From JBOGOC01 sp050747525 (GTDB lineage Bacteria > Acidobacteriota > Polarisedimenticolia > JACPZX01 > DASXTC01), in the NCBI GenBank assembly GCA_050747525.1, contig JBOGOC010000002.1, positions 72,073 to 136,072 on the forward strand: 64,000 nucleotides of DNA, given 5' to 3'. Shown here in pieces: positions 17,056 through 23,253 of the stretch (the first letter of the stretch is position 1; every line of letters begins with the position of its first letter). Below the pieces are notes generated by a model, which was not told the origin of the DNA, did no database searches, and saw nothing but the letters and a program-made list of their open reading frames with translations. A program made the position numbers and the translations under genes.

Positions 17056-17664
17056 GTGACAGCTAGTACGATTCGACCCGGACTGTGGGGCTGCCTCTGC
17101 TGTGCAGCTTGGACCCTATCGGCTTATCCAATCGTAGCCATGGGGGGGGAAGTGCTCCCGCTCCTCGTTGGACGCACGATGGGGTTGAGCGTGTTTCGGC
17201 TCCCGGTTCTCGCCGCGATAGTGCACTGGACTGATTCTTGGCAAGCTGTAGTGGTTCCCACCATACTCGGCTTCGGCGTCGGCCTTTGGCTCGGCTTTCG
17301 TCATGTGGGGCGCCGAGCATGGCTCCTCCTGCCGCTCCTCACCTGGGCTGCAATCGCCTGGCTCACCGCGGCGTACAGGGTATGGGGTCTTGTACTACTC
17401 GCTGGCGCAGCCGCGCTTCATGTCGCCTACGCTGTTGGCCAACGTAGATGGCGCCTTGTCGGCCTGTCCTGGCTGCTGGCGTTCGCGACCTGCTTGCTCC
17501 CATGGGACATCAGCTTTCAGAATCATCCTGGGCCGGCACACCTCGTACCACTGGTAATGGGGTTACCAGGCCGGGAGATGATGCTCGAGGCGCAAAATGG
17601 CGAAATCATGCTCGGTGGTTGTGTGGGTGGAGGCTTGGAGCCGCGCTATGTTCTCGTCTGGTGA
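17056..17664 (+). CDS. cassette 1: hypothetical polytopic membrane protein
   Basis: A 202-residue protein starting at a GTG, with about five hydrophobic helices (for example LLVGRTMGLSVFRLPVLAAIV, VVPTILGFGVGLWLGF, WLLLPLLTWAAIAWL, LVLLAGAAALHVAY and LVGLSWLLAFATCLL). The C-terminal 50 residues are soluble and end in a glycine-rich GGCVGGGLEP stretch. I do not recognise the family. The stop lies 7 nt before the RYYYAAC box of the first attC-like site, which is how integron cassette genes are normally placed. Codon use is visibly less GC-rich than in flanking chromosomal genes. Confidence 0.7.
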   Translation: MTASTIRPGLWGCLCCAAWTLSAYPIVAMGGEVLPLLVGRTMGLSVFRLPVLAAIVHWTDSWQAVVVPTILGFGVGLWLGFRHVGRRAWLLLPLLTWAAIAWLTAAYRVWGLVLLAGAAALHVAYAVGQRRWRLVGLSWLLAFATCLLPWDISFQNHPGPAHLVPLVMGLPGREMMLEAQNGEIMLGGCVGGGLEPRYVLVW

Positions 17665-17670
17665 GGGGCC

Positions 17671-17764
17671 GCCCAACAACACCATGAACCCGACGGCGGG
17701 CGGACGGCGCCCGCCGAGACCCGCGGCGGCGTTCGCCCGCCGCGGGTTATGGTGAACGTTAGAC
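17671..17764 (+). repeat. attC-like recombination site 1
   Basis: A 94-nt imperfect palindrome bounded by GCCCAAC (RYYYAAC, 17671-17677) and GTTAGAC (GTTRRRY, 17758-17764). The inner arms CACCATGAACCCG and CGGGTTATGGTG pair along their length except for one extra G in the left arm. That reproduces the extrahelical base that integron integrases use to recognise folded attC sites. A GC-rich stem continues inward (CGGCGGGCG with CGCCCGCCG). The site directly follows one gene and precedes another with the same orientation. Confidence 0.85.
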
Positions 17765-17790
17765 GACACGGGAACCAAAGGAGTTCAGAG

Positions 17791-18426
17791 ATGCGCTACC
17801 CGATACCGCTTCTCGCGATCCTCTTGGCGATGAGCTTATGCGTGGCGCAGGAACCGTCGCCAGCTTCCACTTCAGCAGACTGTGCCAGGTGGTCGATCAA
17901 GGGTGTGGCCCTCGGGATGGCGCTGAAGGAGGTCAAGGTCGCGCATGAGAACCTCAAACACGGGCGCAACTGGTTCCGACCCGACGACAGAGGCCGAGAT
18001 TGGTACTTCTGGGTCGAGAGCAGGATGCAGGGTCTCTATAACTACGTGCTTCCCGAGCGCGATGAGCCCGATGGCAAAATCATATCGGTGATAGCACTCC
18101 TTGATGTTTCTGAATCTAGTCCCTCCGCCACGATCGATGCGCTGATCGAAAGGTGGGGACCGCCTTCGGCCCGCGAAGTGCCGATCGCCAAGGTCCGCTA
18201 CTTTAACGCGTTTGGGGCACCACGGGGGGAATTCGATTGGCTCGCGACGACGTGGGAAGATCCTGGGTGCGACATCTTGGTAACGGTCCTCGACAAGACA
18301 AAGGTGCCGCCCGTGCCCGGAATGCCGCCATTCAAGGAAGTCACCCTCTCGCTTGATTCGATCTCCAAACTTGTCGAGAAGAAGGAGGCCGAGCTTGATA
18401 AGGCGAGGGATGCTGTTCGTCCTTGA
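17791..18426 (+). CDS. cassette 2: hypothetical secreted protein, SmpA/OmlA-like motifs
   Basis: A 211-residue protein with a clear signal peptide (MRYPIPLLAILLAMSLCVAQ). The ATG at 17791 has an AAAGGAG ribosome binding site 8 nt upstream. The mature part contains GVALGMALKEVKVA and IDALIERWGPPS. These resemble the G-xxxGM-xxEV and LxxxxGPP motifs of small periplasmic SmpA/OmlA- or BLIP-like folds. That similarity is suggestive only, and I do not recognise a named family. The last 25 residues form a charged helix (LVEKKEAELDKARD). The gene stands alone between two attC-like sites, as one cassette. Confidence 0.75.
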   Translation: MRYPIPLLAILLAMSLCVAQEPSPASTSADCARWSIKGVALGMALKEVKVAHENLKHGRNWFRPDDRGRDWYFWVESRMQGLYNYVLPERDEPDGKIISVIALLDVSESSPSATIDALIERWGPPSAREVPIAKVRYFNAFGAPRGEFDWLATTWEDPGCDILVTVLDKTKVPPVPGMPPFKEVTLSLDSISKLVEKKEAELDKARDAVRP

Positions 18427-18445
18427 CGAAGTGGGGGGGGTCTGT

Positions 18446-18535
18446 CGTCAACAGCATGAACCCGCCGGCAGGCGACGGGCACGTGCTAGGCCGATGTCCA
18501 CGCTCGCCTGCCGCGGGTTATGCTGAGCGTTAGAC
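18446..18535 (+). repeat. attC-like recombination site 2
   Basis: A 90-nt imperfect palindrome ending in GTTAGAC (18529-18535). The left end, CGTCAAC, keeps the essential AAC but departs from RYYYAAC at two positions. The arms CAGCATGAACCCG and CGGGTTATGCTG pair with a single extra G, the same extrahelical position as in site 1, and continue into CCGGCAGGCGA with TCGCCTGCCG. The arms are nearly identical in sequence to those of site 1, which suggests that both sites descend from one integron lineage. Confidence 0.82.
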
Positions 18536-18579
18536 GCACACGCAGAGATTCGAGCGTAATTCTGCGGACTGAGGAAATA

Positions 18580-19209
18580 ATGGCGATCCTAATGCGATGG
18601 CGGATGGTGTTCTGCGTTGTGATCGTAACTATCGGTGTACTCCGTGGTGAAGCGGTGAGCAAGGACCTTGAGTTTAGAGGTTGGCCAGAGGCCGATAAAG
18701 AGAGCGGGTTCTTGTTCGTTGCGAGCAAGAAGAAAGACGCGGTGGTTGTGGTCAACAAGAGGAAGGCCCTCATCGCCGTTGCGATACCATACGCGTCTGT
18801 GTGGAGATTCGACATCGAAAGTGAGCAAGCTCTTCGAGGAGAGTCGAGCAAGTATTCGATCGCCCTATCGCTTGTTACCAGCGACAGTCAGTCAGTTACC
18901 GCAGAGCTTGAACGCGTTCTCGCGAGCCTCAAGGCAAATGAGGCCACCAGCGTCGAGGATAGCGAGATCATCGCGACGTCCGGGGTGCCCGTACTCAGGT
19001 ATCGAACTCTGGCCAAGCATCCACCTGAAGGTTCCAAGAGGTCGAATGATTGGCAGTGGCACTATTTGCGTGTTGCTTCATCCGACTCTCGATGGGTCAC
19101 GCTGTCCCTATCGTTTAAGCAACTCGGCATGAAGCTCAATGTCAAAGACGACCAGGCCATCATTACTGTTCTGTCGGCCACGAGCTCGAGTCAGGAGATA
19201 CAGGACTAA
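18580..19209 (+). CDS. cassette 3: hypothetical secreted or anchored protein
   Basis: A 209-residue protein with an N-terminal hydrophobic signal or anchor (MRWRMVFCVVIVTIGVL) and a soluble remainder rich in beta strands and charged residues (KKKDAVVVVNKRKALIAVAIP, WQWHYLRVASSDSRWVTLSLSF). I do not recognise the family, and no catalytic motif stands out. The ATG at 18580 has GAGGAAATA just upstream. An in-frame ATG at 18520 lies inside the preceding attC-like site and is unlikely to be used. The stop is 5 nt before the next RYYYAAC box. Codon use is noticeably AT-richer than in the host genes. Confidence 0.72.
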   Translation: MAILMRWRMVFCVVIVTIGVLRGEAVSKDLEFRGWPEADKESGFLFVASKKKDAVVVVNKRKALIAVAIPYASVWRFDIESEQALRGESSKYSIALSLVTSDSQSVTAELERVLASLKANEATSVEDSEIIATSGVPVLRYRTLAKHPPEGSKRSNDWQWHYLRVASSDSRWVTLSLSFKQLGMKLNVKDDQAIITVLSATSSSQEIQD

Positions 19210-19213
19210 TGGC

Positions 19214-19336
19214 GTCTAACTACAGCATGAACACGACGCCGGGCGGTGCGTTCTTACTCGCGCTCGTCAACAGTCCGGCCAGTGCTCGGGTCAAGAGAGT
19301 TGAGGCGCCCGGCGCGCGGTATGCTGAACGTTAGGC
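19214..19336 (+). repeat. attC-like recombination site 3
   Basis: A 123-nt site bounded by GTCTAAC (19214-19220) and GTTAGGC (19330-19336), which are full matches to RYYYAAC and GTTRRRY. The arms pair as CAGCATGAAC with GGTATGCTG, again with an unpaired G after CAGCAT, and the stem resumes as GCCGGGCG with CGCCCGGC. Its central loop is longer than in sites 1 and 2, which is within the usual attC size range of about 60-150 nt. Confidence 0.82.
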
Positions 19337-19368
19337 CTCGCGCAGGCCCACACACTTCAGAAGAACTC

Positions 19369-19715
19369 ATGTTTGACCACGTCAAATTCGGAGTCAGCGA
19401 CTATGCAGCGAGCAAAGCGTTCTTCCTCAAGGCACTCGAACCGCTCGGCGTAGCTGTTGTCTCGGAGGGGCCGCCGACGTACGGTGTCGAGCTTAGCCCA
19501 AAGGGTAAGGCTTCATTGTGCCTGTACCAAACCGAGGAGAAGCCGGCACATCTTCACTTGGCGTTCACGGCCGAGAATCGCCAGCAAGTCGAAGCTTTCT
19601 ACCGCGCGGCTCTGGAGGCGGGTGGCACAGACAATGGTGCGCCTGGTTTGCAGCTTTCGTCATTGGTCCGGACGGGCACAACATCGAAGTGGTTTGCCAC
19701 GAACCCGAGGCCTAA
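19369..19715 (+). pseudogene. cassette 4: VOC (glyoxalase-like) gene with internal deletion and frameshift
   Basis: The frame from the ATG at 19369 gives a VOC-superfamily start (MFDHVKFGVSDYAASKAFFL ... LHLAFTAENRQQVEAFYRAA ... GGTDNGAPG). It then runs out of family similarity near 19655. The expected ending, AAFVIGPDGHNIEVVCHEPEA, is encoded in another frame and stops with the TAA at 19713. From memory of the family, a stretch like RPHYHPNYY is missing at the switch, consistent with loss of about 28 nt. The natural stop codon lies within GCCTAAC, the left box of a further attC-like site, as is common for cassette genes. The metal- and dimer-related histidine segment is lost, so the product is probably inactive. 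Confidence 0.75.
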
Positions 19716-19754
19716 CCCTTCGTTGCACCCGACGGCCTACAGCGGGCTTCGCCC
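19710..19754 (+). repeat. truncated attC-like site 4 (left half only)
   Basis: GCCTAAC at 19710-19716 is followed by CCTTCGTTGCACCCGACGGC and a GGGCTTCGCCC hairpin, the left arm and loop of a typical attC. No matching right arm or GTTRRRY follows. Instead the sequence changes, at about 19751-19756, into the RibD/DHFR-like fragment. The cassette array therefore seems to have been broken inside this site by deletion or illegitimate recombination. Confidence 0.6.
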
Positions 19755-20026
19755 ACTTCGTGACCGACGGCATCGAAAGCGCCGTGAACCAGGCCAAAGC
19801 CGCAGCCGCGGGGAAATCCGTTGGGGTCCACGGCGCTGATACCATCCAGCAGTTGCTGAATGCTGGCCTCCTCGACGAAATCCACGTCGACATCGCGGCG
19901 GTTCTTCTTGGCTCCGGAGTTCGACTCTTCGACCACCTCGCCGGCACGCCAGCCGTTCTTGGCAACCCGACGGTGATCCCGGGCGTCGGCGTTACACACC
20001 TGCGCTACCCAGCACGCAAGGCGTAG
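19754..20026 (+). pseudogene. 5'-truncated dihydrofolate reductase-like (RibD C-terminal domain) gene
   Basis: About 90 codons ending with the TAG at 20024 encode the C-terminal half of a RibD_C/DHFR-like domain: HFVTDGIESAVNQAKAAA, VGVHGADTIQQLLNAGLLDE, AAVLLGSGVRLFDHL and VTHLRY are family motifs. Full-length members are about 190-215 residues, so the N-terminal half with the start and most of the cofactor-binding strands is missing. The frame runs on upstream only into the truncated attC and the VOC gene. It could be a chromosomal relic or part of another cassette. From 20027 to 20086 I see nothing. Confidence 0.75.
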
Positions 20027-20086
20027 TCCTACACCACACCTTTCTCGCCCGGCGGTGAGCTTTGTCTCGATGAGACGCCCCCGGGA

Positions 20087-20782
20087 TCAGCGCGCGCGGG
20101 TGCGCGCCGCGTCGTCTTTCAGACGCGCCGCGTCGTCCTTCAGACGCGCGGCGTCTTCGAGGAACTGGGCGATGCCCCGGTCGGTGAGCGGGTGCTGCAT
20201 CATCTGCTTCACCACGCTCATGGGCAGCGTGGCGGCGTGGGCGCCGGCCAGCGCCGCCTCCATCACGTGCACGGGGGTTCGCACCGAGGCCGCCAGGATG
20301 CGGGTGCGGCAGTCGGGGTCCGCTTCATAGATGGCGGCGATGGCGCGCAGCAGGGACGTGCCGTCGAACGAGACGTCGTCCAGCCTTCCCACGAACGGGC
20401 AGATCCACGCCGCCCCGGCGGCCGCCGCCAGGATGGCCTGGCCCGTGGAGAAGACCAGCGTCATGGTGCACGGGATCCCCTGCTTCGACAGGGCGTGACA
20501 GGCCGCGAGCCCTTCGTGGTTGAGCGGGATCTTCACGTGGACGTTCTTGCCCAGCGCCGCGAAGCGTCGTCCCTCCTCCACGATCCCCTCCACCGTGGTG
20601 GAGGTCACTTCCGCGTTCACCGGCCCGGAAACGATCCCGGCGATCTCCCGGATGCGGGCATCGAGATCCTTCACGCCGGTCTTGAGGATGAGTGTGGGGT
20701 TGGTGGTGACCCCCTCGGCGGCTCCCAGGCTCATGGCCTGCCGGATCTCCGCCGGGTCGGCCGAGTCGATGAACAGCTTCAT
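20087..20782 (-). CDS. transaldolase (small, FSA-like subfamily)
   Basis: A 231-residue (beta/alpha)8 barrel enzyme. It starts MKLFIDSADPAEIRQA and has GVTTNPTLILK, NVHVKIPLNHEG (Schiff-base lysine in HVKIP), TLVFSTGQAI and ILAASVRTPVHVMEAALAGA. This is the short transaldolase / fructose-6-phosphate aldolase-like subfamily. It probably works in the non-oxidative pentose phosphate pathway, which supplies the ribulose 5-phosphate drawn on by KdsD. The start at 20782 overlaps the kdsC stop by 4 nt. The C-terminus beyond the usual end carries repeats of KDDAARL encoded by a 21-nt tandem repeat. Confidence 0.92.
   Translation of the reverse strand: MKLFIDSADPAEIRQAMSLGAAEGVTTNPTLILKTGVKDLDARIREIAGIVSGPVNAEVTSTTVEGIVEEGRRFAALGKNVHVKIPLNHEGLAACHALSKQGIPCTMTLVFSTGQAILAAAAGAAWICPFVGRLDDVSFDGTSLLRAIAAIYEADPDCRTRILAASVRTPVHVMEAALAGAHAATLPMSVVKQMMQHPLTDRGIAQFLEDAARLKDDAARLKDDAARTRAR
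20103..20160. repeat. 21-nt tandem repeat at the 3' end of the transaldolase gene
   Basis: CGCGCCGCGTCGTCTTTCAGA is followed by a second copy differing at one base and then by a third, partial copy. The period is exactly seven codons, so the repeat adds DAARLKD units to the C-terminal tail without breaking the frame. It looks like slippage-driven growth and could differ in copy number between strains. Confidence 0.85.
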
Positions 20783-21312
20783 GGACGGGCTCCCGTGAAC
20801 GCCTCGATGACCTGCGATTTGAGTCCCTTGTGCTCCAGCACCAGATCGATGATCTCCCGCACGGCCCCATGGCCGCCCGGGCGCTCGCACACGTAATGCA
20901 CCTGGGAGCGGACCTCAGGGACGGCGTCGGCCGGGGCCGCCGAGAAGCCGGCCCGCCAGAGCACCGGAAGGTCCTGGACGTCGTCCCCGATGTACGCGAT
21001 CTCGCGCGGCTCGATGCGCTGCTCGCGCAGGATCTCGTTCCATCCCTCCAGCTTGTCGTGGAATCCCTGCTTGATCACCGCCATGGACAGCTCGCGCCCG
21101 CGGCGCTCCACCATGGGGGAGGTGCGCCCCGTCAGGATCCCGACCTTCAGGCCGGCTTTCACGGCCAGCGTCACCCCCATGCCGTCCTGGATGTGGAACC
21201 GCTTCAGCTCGGTGTCGGCCCCCTCGTAGATGATCCCCCCGTCGGTGAGCACGCCGTCCACGTCCAGCAGCACCAGGGTGATGGGGGCGATCCGCTGGGC
21301 CAGGGACGTCAT
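20779..21312 (-). CDS. kdsC: 3-deoxy-manno-octulosonate-8-phosphate phosphatase (KrsC/KdsC, HAD family)
   Basis: Removes phosphate from Kdo-8-phosphate to give Kdo. It is a cap-less C0 HAD phosphatase of 177 residues. The nucleophile motif LLDVDGVLTDG, the Ser/Thr motif GILTGRTSPMV, a conserved lysine in IKQGFHDKLEGW and the final acid motif YIGDDVQDLPVL are all present. It overlaps kdsA upstream (ATGA at 21309-21312) and the transaldolase gene downstream (20779-20782), giving a tightly coupled kdsA-kdsC-transaldolase unit. A second KdsC-like protein is encoded divergently at 22214. Confidence 0.9.
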   Translation of the reverse strand: MTSLAQRIAPITLVLLDVDGVLTDGGIIYEGADTELKRFHIQDGMGVTLAVKAGLKVGILTGRTSPMVERRGRELSMAVIKQGFHDKLEGWNEILREQRIEPREIAYIGDDVQDLPVLWRAGFSAAPADAVPEVRSQVHYVCERPGGHGAVREIIDLVLEHKGLKSQVIEAFTGARP

Positions 21313-22163
21313 CGCGCGTCGTCTCCCTCGCGCGCGATGGCGGCCAGCCGGGAGGCCTGCGAGAGCATCTGCTCCATGCGCGGCAGGGGAAACTGGCTCG
21401 CCGCGTCGCACATCGCGGACGAAGGATCGGGGTGGGTCTCCATGAAGAGGGCGTCGCACCCCGCGGCAACGCCGGCGCGCGCCAGCGTGGGGATGAACTG
21501 CGGCTCCCCTCCCTTCGGGTCCTTGCTGGGGGTTCCGTACAGACGCACGCTGTGCGTGGCGTCGTACACCACGGGCACGCCCAGGTCCTTCATGATGGGG
21601 ATGGCGGTGAAGTCGTTCACCAGCCGGTTGTAGCCGAACGAGCTGCCGCGCTCGGTCACCAGGATGTCGCGGCATCCGGACGCTCGCAACTTCCCCACGG
21701 CGCTGGCCATGTTCTGCGGGGCCAGGAACTGCCCCTTCTTCACGTTGACCGCGCGCCCGGACTTTCCCGCGGCCGTGACCAGGCTGGTCTGCTGGCAGAG
21801 GTAGGCCGGTATCTGCACCAGGTCGAGCACGGCGGCCACGGCGGAGATGTCGCTCTCGCGATGCACATCGGACGTCACGGGGACCCCGAACGTCTCCTTG
21901 ACGCGCGCCAGCAGGGCGAGCCCCGCGTCCAGGCCGGGCCCGCGGTAGAACTCCGCCGTGGAACGGTTGTCCTTCTCGTAGGACGACTTGAAGATGAGGG
22001 GGATCTTCAGTTTGCGCGTGATCGTCACCAGCGTCTCGGCCGTGCGCATCATGAGATCGTCCTTCTCGATGACGCACGGGCCGGCGATCAGCACGAGAGG
22101 CCTGCCCTCTCCGATCTCGATCCCGGAGACGCGGGCAAGTCGCGGCGGCGAGGACGGCGGCAT
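21309..22163 (-). CDS. kdsA: 3-deoxy-manno-octulosonate-8-phosphate synthase, metal-dependent type
   Basis: Condenses arabinose 5-phosphate and phosphoenolpyruvate to Kdo-8-phosphate. Hallmarks are LIAGPCVIEKDD, IFKSSYEKDNRS, VTSDVHRESD, QIPAYLCQQTSL, VNVKKGQFLAPQNM and ETHPDPSSAMCDA. The cysteine in GPC (C30) is the metal ligand of the metal-dependent class typified by Aquifex aeolicus, whereas E. coli-type enzymes have asparagine there. The ATG at 22163 gives a normal N-terminus of 284 residues; an ATG at 22190 would add nine. It is the first gene of the kdsA-kdsC-transaldolase unit. Confidence 0.94.
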   Translation of the reverse strand: MPPSSPPRLARVSGIEIGEGRPLVLIAGPCVIEKDDLMMRTAETLVTITRKLKIPLIFKSSYEKDNRSTAEFYRGPGLDAGLALLARVKETFGVPVTSDVHRESDISAVAAVLDLVQIPAYLCQQTSLVTAAGKSGRAVNVKKGQFLAPQNMASAVGKLRASGCRDILVTERGSSFGYNRLVNDFTAIPIMKDLGVPVVYDATHSVRLYGTPSKDPKGGEPQFIPTLARAGVAAGCDALFMETHPDPSSAMCDAASQFPLPRMEQMLSQASRLAAIAREGDDAR

Positions 22164-22178
22164 TGGCGGAATATACCA

Positions 22179-22208
22179 TGACTCACACATGCCGCTGACT
22201 CACGCATG
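22179..22208. repeat. 13-bp direct repeat in the kdsA / kdsC-like upstream region
   Basis: TGACTCACACATG (22179-22191) recurs as TGACTCACGCATG (22196-22208), one mismatch, with 17-bp periodicity. ACCATG and CATGGT flank the pair as short inverted ends. The repeat lies in the roughly 50-bp region between the divergent kdsA and second kdsC-like genes, where it could be a regulator site. No regulator is suggested by the sequence. Confidence 0.45.
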
Positions 22209-22213
22209 GTAAG

Positions 22214-22804
22214 ATGACCGCCGCCCGCGCGGGCGTGTTCTCCCGCGTGGCCTTCCCGACTCAGGAGCCGCCGTTGCGTCTGTCTCCCGACGCGGCCGAC
22301 CGCGCGCGCCGCGTGAAGCTCATCCTCATGGACGTGGACGGCGTGCTCACCGACGGCCGCATCATCCTGCAGGCCGAGGTGGACGAGGCCAAGGGGTTCG
22401 ACTCGCGCGACGGGGTGGGGATCCGGCTGGCCCAGAAGGCCGGGCTCGTCACCGGCGTGATCACCGGGCGCCTCAGCATCGCCACCACGCGCCGCGCCCA
22501 CGAGCTGCGCATGGAGGAGTACCACCAGCGCGTGTTCCAGAAGATAGAGGTCTACGACTCGATCCTGAAGGCCCGCCGCCTGCGGCCCGAAGAGGCCTGC
22601 TTCGTGGGAGACGATCTCGTGGACATCCCCATCATGAGGAAGACCGGGTTCGCCGCGGCCCCCTCCAACGCGCGGCCGGAGGCGCGGCAAGTCGCGCACT
22701 TCGTCACTTCGGGGGAGGGCGGACGCGGGGCGGTGCGCGAGGTGATCGACTTCATCCTCAAGGTGCAGGGGCTCTGGGGCAAGGCCACCGAGGGCTATCT
22801 GTAG
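22214..22804 (+). CDS. second KdsC-like HAD phosphatase
   Basis: A 196-residue HAD protein of the KdsC family, clearly distinct from the one at 20779. It has VKLILMDVDGVLTDG, GVITGRLSIATTRRA, a lysine in RVFQKIEVYDS and FVGDDLVDIPIM. The N-terminal 30 residues before the fold are extra and include a Pro/Arg-rich segment. It probably also dephosphorylates Kdo-8-phosphate or a related nonulosonate phosphate; which copy serves Kdo is not decidable here. It is divergent from kdsA and is followed 8 nt later by lapA. Confidence 0.85.
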   Translation: MTAARAGVFSRVAFPTQEPPLRLSPDAADRARRVKLILMDVDGVLTDGRIILQAEVDEAKGFDSRDGVGIRLAQKAGLVTGVITGRLSIATTRRAHELRMEEYHQRVFQKIEVYDSILKARRLRPEEACFVGDDLVDIPIMRKTGFAAAPSNARPEARQVAHFVTSGEGGRGAVREVIDFILKVQGLWGKATEGYL

Positions 22805-22812
22805 GAGGGCTC

Positions 22813-23169
22813 ATGCCGTTCATGCGGTTCTTCACCCTCATTCTGCTGCTGGTGGTCTTCTTTCTGGCCCTGGTCTTCATGCTGCAGAACAGGGACCAGG
22901 TGGTTTCCCTCACGCTGGGCTCCTGGACCAGCGAGCCCCAGCCGACGGTTTACGTGATCCTGGGAGCCTTCTTCGTGGGCGTGGTCTTCACCAGCCTCAT
23001 CGGGATCATCGAGGGGATGAGGCTGCGTGCGACCAACGCCCGCCTCAAGCGCAAAGTGAAGAAGCTGCAGGGGGAGGTGGACGCTCTGCGCAACCTGCCC
23101 CTGACCGGCCCCGAGGACGACGATCGCGCTCCCCTGCCACGGGGGATCGAAGAGGACAGCGCTCTCTAG
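22813..23169 (+). CDS. lapA: LapA-domain protein (lipopolysaccharide assembly protein A)
   Basis: A 118-residue inner-membrane protein with two transmembrane helices (about residues 5-24 and 44-66), separated by the short loop LQNRDQVVSLTLG typical of LapA/YciS. A coiled-coil-like cytoplasmic segment follows (RLRATNARLKRKVKKLQGEV) and then an acidic tail. In E. coli LapA partners LapB in adjusting LPS synthesis through FtsH control of LpxC. Here it precedes a LapB homologue by 84 nt, in line with the E. coli gene pair. Confidence 0.87.
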   Translation: MPFMRFFTLILLLVVFFLALVFMLQNRDQVVSLTLGSWTSEPQPTVYVILGAFFVGVVFTSLIGIIEGMRLRATNARLKRKVKKLQGEVDALRNLPLTGPEDDDRAPLPRGIEEDSAL

Positions 23170-23253
23170 ATGGAATCGATGACTGTTCTCTCATGTGCGG
23201 TCGAGCATTCATCTCTTCCCTTGTTCTCGCCTGGCGAAAGGCTAGACCGGTAG

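Noticed and set aside
18520..18579. Earlier ATG for cassette gene 3 inside the attC-like site
   Set aside because: The ATG is part of the attC arm (TTATGCTGAGCGTTAGAC). The ATG at 18580 has a ribosome binding site and precedes the signal segment.
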